A stretch of DNA of 64,000 bases from JABGQS01 sp963666505 (GCA_963666505.2 CAXXXL010000001.1:992001-1056000); one strand, 5' to 3'. Shown: positions 44,226 to 53,710, numbered from the stretch's first letter. Numbers and translations: made by a program. The notes: generated by a model from the letters alone, not told the origin.

Positions 44226-44254
44226 TTGCTTTTTTGATGCCGATAGAATAGAAT
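44226..44254 (+). promoter_or_regulatory. Sigma-A promoter of pgk-tpiA-gpmI
   Basis: TTGCTT (44226-44231), a 17-base spacer and TAGAAT (44249-44254), about 75 bases before the pgk start. Confidence 0.6.
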
Positions 44255-44330
44255 ATCCTAGTGAATAAAATGCTTCAGAAGCATAAACGTGACGTTGGAT
44301 TTATTATTTGTTTTACATAAAGGAGAAACA

Positions 44331-45515
44331 ATGAACAAAAAGACAGTAAAAGACATCGATGTTAAGGGCAAAAGGGTTTTGGTACGGGTAGACTTCAATG
44401 TGCCCTTAAACGATAAAAGAGAAATCACTGACGAGACAAGAATAGATGCGGCTTTGCCGACACTTAATTATCTTATAGCTCAGGAAGCTAAAGTCATTGT
44501 TTGTTCTCACCTTGGAAGGCCGAAAGGCGAATTCAAAGAAGAGTTTTCGCTTGCTCCTGTTGCAAAAAGACTGAGCGAACTCATGGACTGTAAAGTCACA
44601 TTCGCAACAGATGTTATCGGTGAGAGTGCAAAAGCAGCAGTCGATGCGATTCAGGAAGGCGAGATTGTTCTTTTAGAGAACGTACGCTTTCATAAAGAAG
44701 AAACTCAGGGAGATAAAGAGTTTGCAAAGAAGCTTGCTTCATATGCTGATGTGTTCGTAAACGATGCTTTTGGTACGTCTCACAGGGCTCACGCTTCAAC
44801 TGCAGTTGTAGCAGAGTTCATTCCTGCGGTTGCAGGTTTTCTTATCGGAAAAGAACTCGATTTCCTCGGCGGCGCACTCAACAACCCAGAGCGTCCGTTC
44901 CTGGCAATACTCGGCGGCGCAAAAGTAAGCGACAAGATAGGCGTTATAGACAATCTTTTAAACAAAGTTGATGCAATAATAATTGGCGGCGGAATGGCGT
45001 ATACATTCCTTAAGGCAAAGGGAATGGAAGTTGGAGCATCGCTTGTAGACGAAGAGAGGCTCGGCCTTGCGATGGAGCTGCTAAAGAAAGCGGCAGAGAA
45101 GAGCGTAGACATATTGCTTCCGGTAGACTCTATCGTTGCAGACAAATTCGACAAAGACGCAAAGACGCAAGTCGTTGCTTCAGAACATATGATGCTTGGC
45201 TGGCTCGGCCTGGATATAGGCCCTGCTTCACGCATGCTTTACATCGATAAGATAAGAACTGCAAAAACGGTAGTTTGGAACGGTCCGATGGGCGTGTTTG
45301 AATGGGAACCGTTTTTGGAAGGCACGAGAGTTGTCGCAAAAGCGCTTGCAGAGTGTGAAGGGACTACTATAATAGGTGGTGGAGACAGTGCAGCTGCAGT
45401 CAAGAAATTCGGATATACCGATGCTATGACACACATTTCTACAGGCGGCGGTGCAAGTCTAGAGTTCCTGGAAGGTAAAGAGCTTCCGGGTGTAGCAGCC
45501 CTGCTTGATAAGTAG
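44331..45515 (+). CDS. pgk: Phosphoglycerate kinase
   Basis: Glycolytic 1,3-bisphosphoglycerate + ADP to 3-phosphoglycerate + ATP. 394 residues with KRVLVRVDFNVPLND, SHLGRPKGE, LLENVRFHKEE, VNDAFGTSHRAHAS, FLAILGGAKVSDKI and the C-terminal GGGDSAAAVKKFG. The ATG at 44331 has AGGAG upstream; the longer frame from 44289 has none. First of three glycolytic genes. Confidence 0.97.
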   Translation: MNKKTVKDIDVKGKRVLVRVDFNVPLNDKREITDETRIDAALPTLNYLIAQEAKVIVCSHLGRPKGEFKEEFSLAPVAKRLSELMDCKVTFATDVIGESAKAAVDAIQEGEIVLLENVRFHKEETQGDKEFAKKLASYADVFVNDAFGTSHRAHASTAVVAEFIPAVAGFLIGKELDFLGGALNNPERPFLAILGGAKVSDKIGVIDNLLNKVDAIIIGGGMAYTFLKAKGMEVGASLVDEERLGLAMELLKKAAEKSVDILLPVDSIVADKFDKDAKTQVVASEHMMLGWLGLDIGPASRMLYIDKIRTAKTVVWNGPMGVFEWEPFLEGTRVVAKALAECEGTTIIGGGDSAAAVKKFGYTDAMTHISTGGGASLEFLEGKELPGVAALLDK

Positions 45516-45532
45516 AAACCATTGAGATATTT

Positions 45533-45572
45533 AAGGGTTGCTCCTGTTTTGAGCGACCCTATTTTATTTTAA
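45533..45572 (+). terminator. Hairpin and T-tail between pgk and tpiA
   Basis: AGGGTTGCTC and GAGCGACCCT (one G-U) pair and are followed by ATTTTATTTT. It may end or dampen transcription after pgk, so that tpiA and gpmI are read at a lower level. Confidence 0.8.
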
Positions 45573-45658
45573 GAGCAAGTGTATATTAGCAAGGGAAGTA
45601 TAGAAAACAGAGTAAATACGGCTGTTGAAGCCATAAATAAATTTTTATCGGAGGGAAT

Positions 45659-46408
45659 ATGAGAAAACCAATAATAGCAGGAAACTGGAAGATGAACAAA
45701 ACAGCAGGCGAAACAAAAACACTTATCGAAGAGCTAAAACCGCTTGTCAGCGGTGTTTCAAACGTGGACATAGTTATATGTCCGCCGTTTGTAAATCTTG
45801 AGACGGCAGCTGATGCGCTGAAAGGCTGTAACATAAAGCTTGGCGCACAAAACATGCACTTTGAAGAAAGCGGCGCATATACGGGAGAGATCGCTCCTGC
45901 TATGCTCAAAGAAATCGGAGTCGAATACGTTATACTTGGCCATTCAGAGAGAAGGCAGTATTTTGCAGAGACTGACGAGGGAGTAAACAAAAAAGTCAAG
46001 ACAGCGCTTAAAAACGGTTTAAAGCCGATCGTATGTGTGGGCGAAACTCTTGAAGAGCGTGAAGCAGCAATAACGAGCGAAGTAGTATGCAAACAGACAA
46101 AGCTTGCGCTGCTCGGACTATCCGAAGACGAAGCTGCAGGAGTTGTGCTTGCATACGAGCCGATATGGGCCATAGGAACAGGAAAAACTGCAACGGCAGA
46201 AGATGCAAACGAGACGATAGCGGCTATACGTGCAGCAGTAAAGGAAGCGTTCAGCTCAGATACTGCAGAAAAGATACGCATACAGTACGGCGGCAGCATG
46301 AAACCGGCTAACGCGGCAGAACTTATGGCGAAGCCGGACATAGACGGCGGACTTATCGGCGGTGCATCTCTGAAAGCTGAAGATTTTTCAAAGGTAGTTA
46401 AATACTAA
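45659..46408 (+). CDS. tpiA: Triosephosphate isomerase
   Basis: Interconverts glyceraldehyde-3-phosphate and dihydroxyacetone phosphate. 249 residues; catalytic set is clear: GNWKMNK (Lys), LGHSERRQYF (His) and AYEPIWAIGTGKTAT (Glu), with GGSMKPANA and GGLIGGASL at the phosphate site. GGAGGGAAT precedes the ATG. Lies between a hairpin and gpmI. Confidence 0.97.
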   Translation: MRKPIIAGNWKMNKTAGETKTLIEELKPLVSGVSNVDIVICPPFVNLETAADALKGCNIKLGAQNMHFEESGAYTGEIAPAMLKEIGVEYVILGHSERRQYFAETDEGVNKKVKTALKNGLKPIVCVGETLEEREAAITSEVVCKQTKLALLGLSEDEAAGVVLAYEPIWAIGTGKTATAEDANETIAAIRAAVKEAFSSDTAEKIRIQYGGSMKPANAAELMAKPDIDGGLIGGASLKAEDFSKVVKY

Positions 46409-46417
46409 GGAGACAAA

Positions 46418-47953
46418 ATGACAAAGAAATTTACTGCGCTTATGATACTCGACGGTTTCGGCGAGTCGCCGGAAACAAGAGGCAACGCCATAAAAATAGC
46501 CGGAGTTCCGAACATCACTGCGCTGAGAGAAAAATATCCTTGTACCACAATAGGATCATCGGGAATGTTTGTGGGTCTACCGGACGGGCAGATGGGCAAC
46601 TCTGAAGTTGGGCACCTGAATATGGGCGCAGGCAGGGTTGTTTATCAGGAACTGACAAGAATAACCAAAGATATAAAAGACGGCGATTTCTTTAAAAAAC
46701 AAGAATTTATCGAAGTAATGGACCATGCAAAGAATAACGATAAAAAGCTTCATGCTTTCGGGCTGATATCGGACGGCGGCGTGCACAGCCATATAGAACA
46801 CCTTTATGCCGTTCTGACAATGGCGAAACAGCGAGGGCTGGAACAGGTTTATATTCACTGCTTTATGGACGGGCGTGATGTTCCGCCGGACAGCGGCAAA
46901 GGCTATATAATAACGCTTGAAGAGAAAATGAAGCAGCTCGGCATAGGCAAGATCGCAACTGTCATGGGCAGATATTACGGCATGGATAGAGACAACCGTT
47001 TTGAACGTGTCGAAAAGGCTTATGACGCAATGGTTTATGGACAAGGCGTTACTGCAGAAAATGCCGAGCAGGCAATGCAGCAAAGCTATGATAAAAAAGA
47101 ATTCGACGAGTTTGTAATGCCTACTGTAGTGATCGAAAACGGCAAGCCCGTTGCAAAAATCGAAAAGGGCGATTCATGTATATTCTTCAATTTCAGACCG
47201 GACAGGGCAAGGGAGATAACGAAGGCGCTCGCCGAGCCGGATTTTGACGGCTTTGAGCGTGGCGATCTTAACCTTGATTATGTTTGCATGACGCAGTATG
47301 ACGCGACTTTTAAAAATGTAAAGGTTGCTTACAAACCACAGTCACTGGAAAACACGCTGGGAGAATACCTTGCAAAGAACAATCTTAAGCAGTTCCGGAT
47401 AGCCGAGACAGAGAAGTATGCACACGTAACGTTCTTCTTCAATGGCGGTGTGGAAAAGCCAAACGAAGGCGAGGACAGATACCTGATACCTTCTCCGAAA
47501 GTTGCAACTTACGATATGCAGCCGCAGATGAGCGCTTATGAAGTTGCAGACAAAGCTGTAGAGCAGATAGAATCGGGCAAATATGACGTTATGATACTCA
47601 ATTTTGCAAATCCGGATATGGTAGGTCACACCGGCATACTTGAAGCGGCAGTGGCTGCAGTTACAGCTGTCGATGAGTGCGTTGCCAAGGTTATGGGTGC
47701 AATACAGAAAATCGGCGGAGAAGCGATCATAACTGCAGACCACGGCAATGCAGAAAAGATGCTGGACGATGAGGGTAAGCCTTTTACGGCGCACACGACG
47801 GGAAGAGTGCCGCTGATTCTAGTAAGCGAAAGGTTTAAAAACGCCCGGCTGCGTGATGATGGCAAGCTGGCTGACGTAGCGCCTACACTGCTAGGACTTA
47901 TCGGGTTGAAAGAACCGCCGGAAATGACTGGAAGAACGCTAATAGAACAGTAG
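46418..47953 (+). CDS. gpmI: 2,3-bisphosphoglycerate-independent phosphoglycerate mutase
   Basis: A 511-residue two-domain metal enzyme converting 3- to 2-phosphoglycerate. Metal and phosphoserine sites: MILDGFGES, GNSEVGHLNMGAG (nucleophile serine), DGRDVPP, NFRPDRAREITKAL, ANPDMVGHTG and ITADHGNAEKM. Starts nine bases after tpiA with AAGGAG. Completes a pgk-tpiA-gpmI group; gap and eno are outside the window. Confidence 0.97.
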   Translation: MTKKFTALMILDGFGESPETRGNAIKIAGVPNITALREKYPCTTIGSSGMFVGLPDGQMGNSEVGHLNMGAGRVVYQELTRITKDIKDGDFFKKQEFIEVMDHAKNNDKKLHAFGLISDGGVHSHIEHLYAVLTMAKQRGLEQVYIHCFMDGRDVPPDSGKGYIITLEEKMKQLGIGKIATVMGRYYGMDRDNRFERVEKAYDAMVYGQGVTAENAEQAMQQSYDKKEFDEFVMPTVVIENGKPVAKIEKGDSCIFFNFRPDRAREITKALAEPDFDGFERGDLNLDYVCMTQYDATFKNVKVAYKPQSLENTLGEYLAKNNLKQFRIAETEKYAHVTFFFNGGVEKPNEGEDRYLIPSPKVATYDMQPQMSAYEVADKAVEQIESGKYDVMILNFANPDMVGHTGILEAAVAAVTAVDECVAKVMGAIQKIGGEAIITADHGNAEKMLDDEGKPFTAHTTGRVPLILVSERFKNARLRDDGKLADVAPTLLGLIGLKEPPEMTGRTLIEQ

Positions 47954-48070
47954 AAGCAGCTTGCAGTTGATAATGTACTTTAACACAAATGTAAAATACG
48001 TTAGGCGATTTGTTATAGAATAATGGTAGAAAATAATGTATAATAAACAACGAAAAGGAGTGATGCCAAA

Positions 48071-48481
48071 ATGATAAGATTAATTTACGGAAAGAAGGGG
48101 AGCGGCAAATCAAAGCGGCTTCTCGATATGGCAAATGCTGAAGCAGTGGAGGCAAAGGGCGATATAATCTATATTGATGACAACAATCGCTGCATGTTCG
48201 ATTTAAGACATGAAATAAGGCTGATCAACATAAACGAATACGGTATAAACAGCGTTGATAGTCTATACGGGTTCATTTGCGGTATTATTTCCGGAAATTT
48301 TGACATTCACTCTCTGTACATTGACGGATTAAAAAAGATACTTTACAAAGAAGACGCTGATATAGAGCATCTGCTCTCAAAGCTTGATGGTGTTCTGAAA
48401 GACAAGCAAGCGTTTATGATATACAGCTCGGAAGTAGATATTCCTAAAAGCCTTGAAAAGTATATCGATACAAGCTGGTAA
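48071..48481 (+). CDS. Hypothetical P-loop protein
   Basis: A 136-residue protein with a Walker A motif at the N-terminus (LIYGKKGSGKSKRLL) and a possible Walker B at IHSLYIDGLKKIL. It lacks a larger ATPase core, so it looks like a small P-loop NTPase common in Clostridia without assigned role. AAAAGGAG precedes the ATG. Single gene between gpmI and thrC. Confidence 0.75.
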   Translation: MIRLIYGKKGSGKSKRLLDMANAEAVEAKGDIIYIDDNNRCMFDLRHEIRLININEYGINSVDSLYGFICGIISGNFDIHSLYIDGLKKILYKEDADIEHLLSKLDGVLKDKQAFMIYSSEVDIPKSLEKYIDTSW

Positions 48482-48582
48482 ACGAACTTTCCTGCTTATT
48501 TTGCAATTGTGCTGGTTTCCTTTATTTAAAAGGGGGCGGTGCTGCGTGCAAAGCAGGATTGTTTTTTAATGGAGGACAATAG

Positions 48583-50046
48583 ATGGAACTAATAAGCACA
48601 AGGGGGAAAGGAAAGGCTTTGGAAGCCTCAAAGGCAACGCTTTCCGGTATTGCGCCGGACGGCGGACTTTATGTGCCCTCATTTTTTCCGAAAATAGACG
48701 CAGCAGATTACGCAGCTCTTGGCTACCCCGAACTTACTGCGAAGATACTTGGGCTTTTTTTCGAAGATATTGAAAACCTGGGAACGCTGACTCAAGAAGC
48801 ATATAAAAGCTTTGACCACCCCGACATAGCGCCGGTAGTAAAAATCGGCGAAAGTGAATACGTGATGGAGCTGTGGCACGGCCCGACACTTGCATTCAAA
48901 GATATGGCGCTAAGCGTATTGCCAAGGCTGATGACTTCAGCGCTAAAGGACGACTCAGGAAGAGACGTACTCATACTTGTTGCAACTTCCGGAGACACAG
49001 GAAAGGCGGCTCTGGAGGGTTTCTGTGATGTGGCGGGCACAAAAATTGTAGTGTTCTATCCAAACGACGGCGTCTCGGAAATGCAGAGGCTCCAGATGGT
49101 TACTCAGGGCGGCAGCAACACAAAAGTAATTGGAATAAAGGGCAACTTCGATGACGCACAGAACGGGGTTAAAGAGATTTTCGCAGACAAAGAGTTTGCA
49201 GACACGATTGATAAACACAGCTTCAGGCTCTCTTCTGCCAACTCGATTAACTTCGGGCGGCTTGCACCTCAGATAGCATATTACGTCTGGGCGTATGTGC
49301 AGCTGCTTGGCAGAGGTGAGATAGAAAAGGGCGAGAAGATAAATTTCGTTGTACCTACGGGCAACTTCGGCAATATACTTGCGGCATACTACGCAAAGAA
49401 GATGGGGCTTCCGGTGGGAAAGCTGATATGTGCATCAAACAAAAACAACGTGCTTACAGACTTCTTCAGGCAGGGGAAATATACGCTTGATAGGCAGTTT
49501 TACAAGACGATGTCACCCTCAATGGATATACTGATATCCAGCAATTTAGAGCGCTTGCTGTTCGAGCTTTCGGACAGAGACGCAGAAAAAGTTGCCGGTA
49601 TGATGGCCAGACTCAAAACCGACGGCAGCTATGCTATTGACGATGCCGTAAAGAACGAGCCGGAGGAAGATTTTTATGCTGACTGGTGCAGTGAAGAAGA
49701 AACGATGGCGGCTATTAAAAGCACATTTGAAGATAAAGGATATCTGTTAGATACGCATACGGCTGTTGCGGCCGGAGTCTACGACAAATATAAAAGGAGC
49801 ACTGAGCGCACAAAGACCGTAATAGTCTCGACAGCTTCGCCTTATAAGTTCCCTGCGGACGTTCTTGCTTCGCTTGGCCTAGACACATCCGGCTTGGGAA
49901 TATTCGAGATGGCTCAAAAGCTAAGAGATATCAGCGGAACGCAGATACCGAAACAAATAGAAGGGCTCATGACTAAAGAGGAGATCCACACGAACGTTAT
50001 AGAAAAGTCGCAGATGCGGCAAGCCGTGCTGGAAAGTATAGATTAA
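48583..50046 (+). CDS. thrC: Threonine synthase
   Basis: A 487-residue PLP enzyme converting O-phosphohomoserine to threonine. Begins TRGKGKALEASKATLSGIAPDGGLYVP, has the PLP lysine in HGPTLAFKDMALSVLPRLM and VATSGDTGKAALEGF, and VPTGNFGNILAAYYAKKMGLPVG for phosphate binding. It belongs to the long, yeast/E. coli-type ThrC. GGAGG precedes the ATG. Twelve bases before trpS, so the two are probably one transcript. Confidence 0.96.
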   Translation: MELISTRGKGKALEASKATLSGIAPDGGLYVPSFFPKIDAADYAALGYPELTAKILGLFFEDIENLGTLTQEAYKSFDHPDIAPVVKIGESEYVMELWHGPTLAFKDMALSVLPRLMTSALKDDSGRDVLILVATSGDTGKAALEGFCDVAGTKIVVFYPNDGVSEMQRLQMVTQGGSNTKVIGIKGNFDDAQNGVKEIFADKEFADTIDKHSFRLSSANSINFGRLAPQIAYYVWAYVQLLGRGEIEKGEKINFVVPTGNFGNILAAYYAKKMGLPVGKLICASNKNNVLTDFFRQGKYTLDRQFYKTMSPSMDILISSNLERLLFELSDRDAEKVAGMMARLKTDGSYAIDDAVKNEPEEDFYADWCSEEETMAAIKSTFEDKGYLLDTHTAVAAGVYDKYKRSTERTKTVIVSTASPYKFPADVLASLGLDTSGLGIFEMAQKLRDISGTQIPKQIEGLMTKEEIHTNVIEKSQMRQAVLESID

Positions 50047-50058
50047 CGGAGGGAAAAC

Positions 50059-51057
50059 ATGCAGGAAAAGAAAACGATATTTTCAGGGATTCAGCCTTCA
50101 GGCATTTTGACAATAGGCAACTATCTGGGAGCAATAAAGAATTGGGTGAAGCTGCAGGATGATTACAACTGCTATTACTGCGTTGTAGACCTTCACGCAG
50201 TTACGGTAAGGCAGAAAGCTTCAGAGTTTCGCAGCAGGTGCCTCGATACGCTTGCTCTGCTCCTTGCGGCAGGTCTGGATCCGGAAAGAAATAATATATA
50301 TATCCAGTCGCATGTGTCGTCACATGCAGAGCTTGCCTGGGTGCTTGGGTGCTATACCTATTTCGGAGAACTTGGACGGATGACGCAGTTCAAAGACAAA
50401 AGCGCAAAGAATGAGGACAATATAAACGCCGGTCTGTTTACATACCCTGTACTTATGGCAGCAGATATACTGCTATACAACACAGACCTTGTTCCTATCG
50501 GCGCGGACCAGAAACAGCATCTCGAGATTACAAGGGACATAGCTATACGGTTCAATAATGCTCACGGAGATGTGTTTACGATACCAGAGCCGTATATTGG
50601 AAAATCAGGAGCAAGGATAATGAGTCTTGCAGACCCGACGGCTAAGATGAGTAAATCCGACGAAAACGAGAATGCATATATTTCACTTCTTGACAAGCCG
50701 GAAGTTATCCGTCGCAAGATAAAGCGTGCCGTGACGGATTCGGACGGCGAGATAAGGTTTTCTGAAGACAAGCCGGGCGTTTCAAACCTTTTGTCGATTC
50801 TTTCAGCAATTACGGGCAATTCGATAGAGGAAACGGAGAAATCGTTTGCCGGTAAAGGCTATGGCGAACTTAAGGAATCTGTAGCGAATGCAGTGTGCAG
50901 CGAGCTTGAGCCGCTTCAAAGCCGCTATGAAAAGATTAGGGCGGATAAAGAATATCTAAACAAGGTGATGAGTGAAGGAGCTCAGAAGGCCGGCAGAAGC
51001 TCTCTTAAGATATTGCGCAAGGTCTATAAAAAAGTCGGCTTTGTACCGAGAGGATAA
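50059..51057 (+). CDS. trpS: Tryptophanyl-tRNA synthetase
   Basis: Class I aminoacyl-tRNA synthetase of 332 residues. HIGH-like signature FSGIQPSGILTIGNYLGA and KMSKS motif in TAKMSKSDENENA; GADQKQHLEITRDIA and FTYPVLMAADILLYN are typical. GGAGGG precedes the ATG. No T-box leader is visible upstream; expression seems to depend on the thrC transcript. Confidence 0.96.
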   Translation: MQEKKTIFSGIQPSGILTIGNYLGAIKNWVKLQDDYNCYYCVVDLHAVTVRQKASEFRSRCLDTLALLLAAGLDPERNNIYIQSHVSSHAELAWVLGCYTYFGELGRMTQFKDKSAKNEDNINAGLFTYPVLMAADILLYNTDLVPIGADQKQHLEITRDIAIRFNNAHGDVFTIPEPYIGKSGARIMSLADPTAKMSKSDENENAYISLLDKPEVIRRKIKRAVTDSDGEIRFSEDKPGVSNLLSILSAITGNSIEETEKSFAGKGYGELKESVANAVCSELEPLQSRYEKIRADKEYLNKVMSEGAQKAGRSSLKILRKVYKKVGFVPRG

Positions 51058-51060
51058 GAA

Positions 51061-51699
51061 ATGCTGAAGAAGGATTACAAACTGTTTGCTTTTGACCTTG
51101 ATGGTACGCTCATAGACACACGTACAGATATTGCGCTCAGTATGAAAGAAGTAATGAAAGATGCAGGGCTGACCGATGCCACAGATGATGATATACGTGC
51201 ATCCATAGGCGGAGGAGCGAAAAAAGCCGTTCAGCGCCTTACCGGCTTCGAAGGCGAAAAGCTGGAGTATTATGTCGGTATATTCGAGAAGAAGTACGAT
51301 GAGTTGTGCAGTGAAAACACAACGGTATACGAAGGCGGCGATGAACTTATAAAACGGCTTAAGAGCGAAGGGAAACTGCTTGCGGTAATAACAATGAAAG
51401 CTCGTGTGCCTACCCACAAGATACTAAAGTGGCACGGCCTTTTCGAACTGTTCGATGATGTAATTGCCTTCGACGATGTAGAAAAGAGAAAGCCCGACCC
51501 GGAGAGCTTTTTCAAGCTGCTAGAGAAGCACGGCATAAATAATGGCGATGCCTTGATGATAGGAGACACGACGACGGACATAAATTATGCAAAAAACGCC
51601 GGAGTGGATGTGTGCGCAGCGAAGTACGGATACGGGCAAAGCGAAGACCTGGAGGGTCTTAGTCCGGAATATGTTATCAACAGTTTAAAAGAACTATAA
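51061..51699 (+). CDS. HAD family phosphatase (phosphoglycolate phosphatase-like)
   Basis: A 212-residue HAD hydrolase: nucleophile motif FAFDLDGTLIDTRTD, motif II ITMKARVPT, motif III KRKPDPESFF and motif IV IGDTTTDINYAKNAG. A helical cap lies after motif I. Closest to Gph/PpaX-type phosphatases (phosphoglycolate or pyrophosphate). Starts four bases after trpS. Confidence 0.87.
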   Translation: MLKKDYKLFAFDLDGTLIDTRTDIALSMKEVMKDAGLTDATDDDIRASIGGGAKKAVQRLTGFEGEKLEYYVGIFEKKYDELCSENTTVYEGGDELIKRLKSEGKLLAVITMKARVPTHKILKWHGLFELFDDVIAFDDVEKRKPDPESFFKLLEKHGINNGDALMIGDTTTDINYAKNAGVDVCAAKYGYGQSEDLEGLSPEYVINSLKEL

Positions 51700-51714
51700 T
51701 TGTAAATAGTTTGT

Positions 51715-51743
51715 TTGATAATTGTAATTGTATGGTATATAAT
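51715..51743 (+). promoter_or_regulatory. Sigma-A promoter of the ireB operon
   Basis: TTGATA (51715-51720), a 17-base spacer and a perfect TATAAT (51738-51743), 30 bases before the ireB start. Confidence 0.78.
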
Positions 51744-51773
51744 AGTATTAATTTATTGGCGGGGGTGCTGTAA

Positions 51774-52043
51774 TTGGCTAAAATTGACGAGACAATGAAA
51801 TTCTCCTTGGAAAAAGAGCTTGATAATCCTGCAAGGGAAGTCATCTGGCTTATATATGATGCGCTCAAAGACAAGGGATACGACCCTGTCAATCAGCTCG
51901 TCGGCTATATACTGTCAGGAGACCCGACCTACATTACAAGCTATAAAAACGCAAGGTCTCTTGTGAAACGTGTGGAGCGAGACGAACTGCTTGAAGAATT
52001 CGTAAAGGTCTACATAGACAACATGGCGAAGGTAGACGAATAG
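51774..52043 (+). CDS. ireB: IreB family regulatory phosphoprotein (UPF0297)
   Basis: An 89-residue protein starting with TTG: MAKIDETMKFSLEKE, then VIWLIYDALKDKGYDPVNQLVGYILSGDPTYITSY and ARSLVKRVERDELLEEFVKVYI. This is the UPF0297/IreB family, which in Enterococcus is phosphorylated by the IreK kinase and modulates cephalosporin resistance. It normally sits beside ruvX and a DUF1292 gene, as here with one gene inserted. Confidence 0.95.
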   Translation: MAKIDETMKFSLEKELDNPAREVIWLIYDALKDKGYDPVNQLVGYILSGDPTYITSYKNARSLVKRVERDELLEEFVKVYIDNMAKVDE

Positions 52044-52045
52044 TA

Positions 52046-52978
52046 TTGAAGAAAGTCCGCTTGGGTAAAAGCAATATAAGCGTGTCGAAGCTGTGTTTTG
52101 GCACGCTTACTATAAGCCCTCTGCAAAAGAACTTCAGCATAGATAAAGGGGCAGATTTATTAAAGTCAGCTTTCGATATGGGCGTGACTTTTTTTGATAC
52201 AGCGCAGATATACGGTACTTATCCTCATCTAAAGAGTGCCTTTAAAAACAACCCGGATGCAGTTATATCTACAAAGTGTTATGCTTATGATGAGAAAACA
52301 GCAAAAGAAAGTATAGAGCTTGCAAGGCAGGGCCTGGGCAGAGATGTAATAGACATATTCATGCTGCACGAGCAGGAGAGTGAACTAACGCTTAAAGGGC
52401 ATAAAAAAGCGATAGATTACTTCCTTAAGATGAAACAAAGTGGAGTGATACGGGCTTTTGGTGTTTCAACTCACCATATAGCATGTGTAGAAGCCGCACT
52501 TGATCATGATGAGATAGAAGTTATCCACCCAATATACAACAAACGCGGCCTGGGTATTGCTGACGGCAGCATAGAGAGAATGACTGCGGCTGTTAAAAAA
52601 GCGCACGAGGCTGGTATAGGTATCTTTGCAATGAAACCGCTGGGCGGCGGACACATGTGCAAAACCCCGAAAGAAGCGTTTGACTTTGTACTTGACAGCA
52701 GCTTTATAGATGCAGTTGCAGTAGGCATACAGAGCAAGCAGGAGCTTGCCGGCAACATAGAATATTTTTCAGGAAACAGTGACGTAGAGTTTCATACTTC
52801 AATAGATAGAAAGATAATGATACACGACTGGTGCACGGGCTGCGGCACATGTGTAGGAGTCTGCAAAAGCGGAGCGATATCGGTTATAAACGGTAAAGCG
52901 GTTGTTGAACAGTCAAAATGCGTGTTTTGCGGCTACTGCGGCGCAGCATGCAAAGATTTCGTGATTAAGGTGGTATAA
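52046..52978 (+). CDS. Aldo/keto reductase with C-terminal 4Fe-4S domain
   Basis: A 310-residue protein. The aldo/keto TIM barrel begins VRLGKSNISVSKLCFGTLTIS and has the catalytic-region GVTFFDTAQIYGTYPHL with K in STKCYAYDE and H in IFMLHEQESEL. The C-terminal 60 residues carry two ferredoxin-like clusters: CTGCGTCVGVCKSGAI and CVFCGYCGAACK. Such fused reductases couple an iron-sulfur electron path to the NADPH site. The TTG start has AAGG upstream and lies two bases after the ireB stop. Confidence 0.88.
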   Translation: MKKVRLGKSNISVSKLCFGTLTISPLQKNFSIDKGADLLKSAFDMGVTFFDTAQIYGTYPHLKSAFKNNPDAVISTKCYAYDEKTAKESIELARQGLGRDVIDIFMLHEQESELTLKGHKKAIDYFLKMKQSGVIRAFGVSTHHIACVEAALDHDEIEVIHPIYNKRGLGIADGSIERMTAAVKKAHEAGIGIFAMKPLGGGHMCKTPKEAFDFVLDSSFIDAVAVGIQSKQELAGNIEYFSGNSDVEFHTSIDRKIMIHDWCTGCGTCVGVCKSGAISVINGKAVVEQSKCVFCGYCGAACKDFVIKVV

Positions 52979-52980
52979 AA

Positions 52981-53391
52981 ATGCAAAGAATAATGTGCGT
53001 CGATATAGGCGAAAAGAGAATAGGAATCGCCGTATCAGACCTACTTGGCCTGACGGCACAAGGTATAGAGACATATAACAGAAAAGGCGAAGGCGACGAG
53101 CAATACATCGCTGACAAGGCTAAAGAGCTTGGAGCATCGCTTATTGTTGCTGGGCTGCCGCTCAACATGAACGGGTCCAGGGGTCCTGCTGTAGACAAGG
53201 TAGTACAGTTTATGAGCGGGGTAGAGGCTCTGGGGAACAAAGTTGAGTATCAGGACGAACGCATGACAACGATGAGCGCAGAGCGAACGCTGATTGAAGC
53301 GGATATGTCACGTGAAAAGCGCAGAAAAGTTATAGACAAAGTAGCTGCTGTCTACATACTTCAGGCATACCTGGATTCGCACAGTACATAA
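52981..53391 (+). CDS. ruvX: Holliday junction resolvase-like protein (RuvX/YqgF)
   Basis: A 136-residue RNase-H-fold protein: MCVDIGEKRIGIAVSDLLGLTA at the start, VAGLPLNMNGSRGPAV, and YQDERMTTMSAERTL with the last acidic residue in RRKVIDKVAAVYILQAYLD. Family acts in pre-16S rRNA 5'-end maturation and perhaps junction resolution. Two bases after the reductase stop. Confidence 0.94.
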   Translation: MQRIMCVDIGEKRIGIAVSDLLGLTAQGIETYNRKGEGDEQYIADKAKELGASLIVAGLPLNMNGSRGPAVDKVVQFMSGVEALGNKVEYQDERMTTMSAERTLIEADMSREKRRKVIDKVAAVYILQAYLDSHST

Positions 53392-53405
53392 CGGAGGATA
53401 GGAAT

Positions 53406-53666
53406 ATGGAAGATAAACAATACGTTGAGTTGTTAGACGAGAATGAAAACCCGGTAGACTTCGAAAGACTTCTTACGTTCGATTTTGACGGAAGTGTTTT
53501 TGTAGCGCTTACGCCTGTAAAAGAATTCGAAGGTATACAAAACGGCGAAGTGATATTGCTGGAAATTCGCGAGGACGAAGACGGACAAGATTGTTACCTG
53601 CCGTTGGAAAACGAACAGCAGCTAGAGGTTGTGTTCGAAGAGTTCGAGCGTCTTTATGATGAGTAA
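53406..53666 (+). CDS. DUF1292 family protein
   Basis: An 86-residue, very acidic protein with the DUF1292 pattern: VELLDENENPVDFERLLTFDFDG, FVALTPV and EDEDGQDCYLPLENEQQLEVVFEEFERL. The family (YrzB) has no known function but is a regular companion of ireB and ruvX. GGAGG precedes the ATG. Confidence 0.9.
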   Translation: MEDKQYVELLDENENPVDFERLLTFDFDGSVFVALTPVKEFEGIQNGEVILLEIREDEDGQDCYLPLENEQQLEVVFEEFERLYDE

Positions 53667-53710
53667 AAAAAGCTGCTTGAGTATTTATAGCAGGACTTAC
53701 CGCAATATTA

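Noticed and set aside
48525..48580. Possible terminator or leader hairpin before thrC
   Set aside because: A CTGC/GCAG stem of about five base pairs with a T-run is present, but it is too weak to claim and no T-box features are seen.
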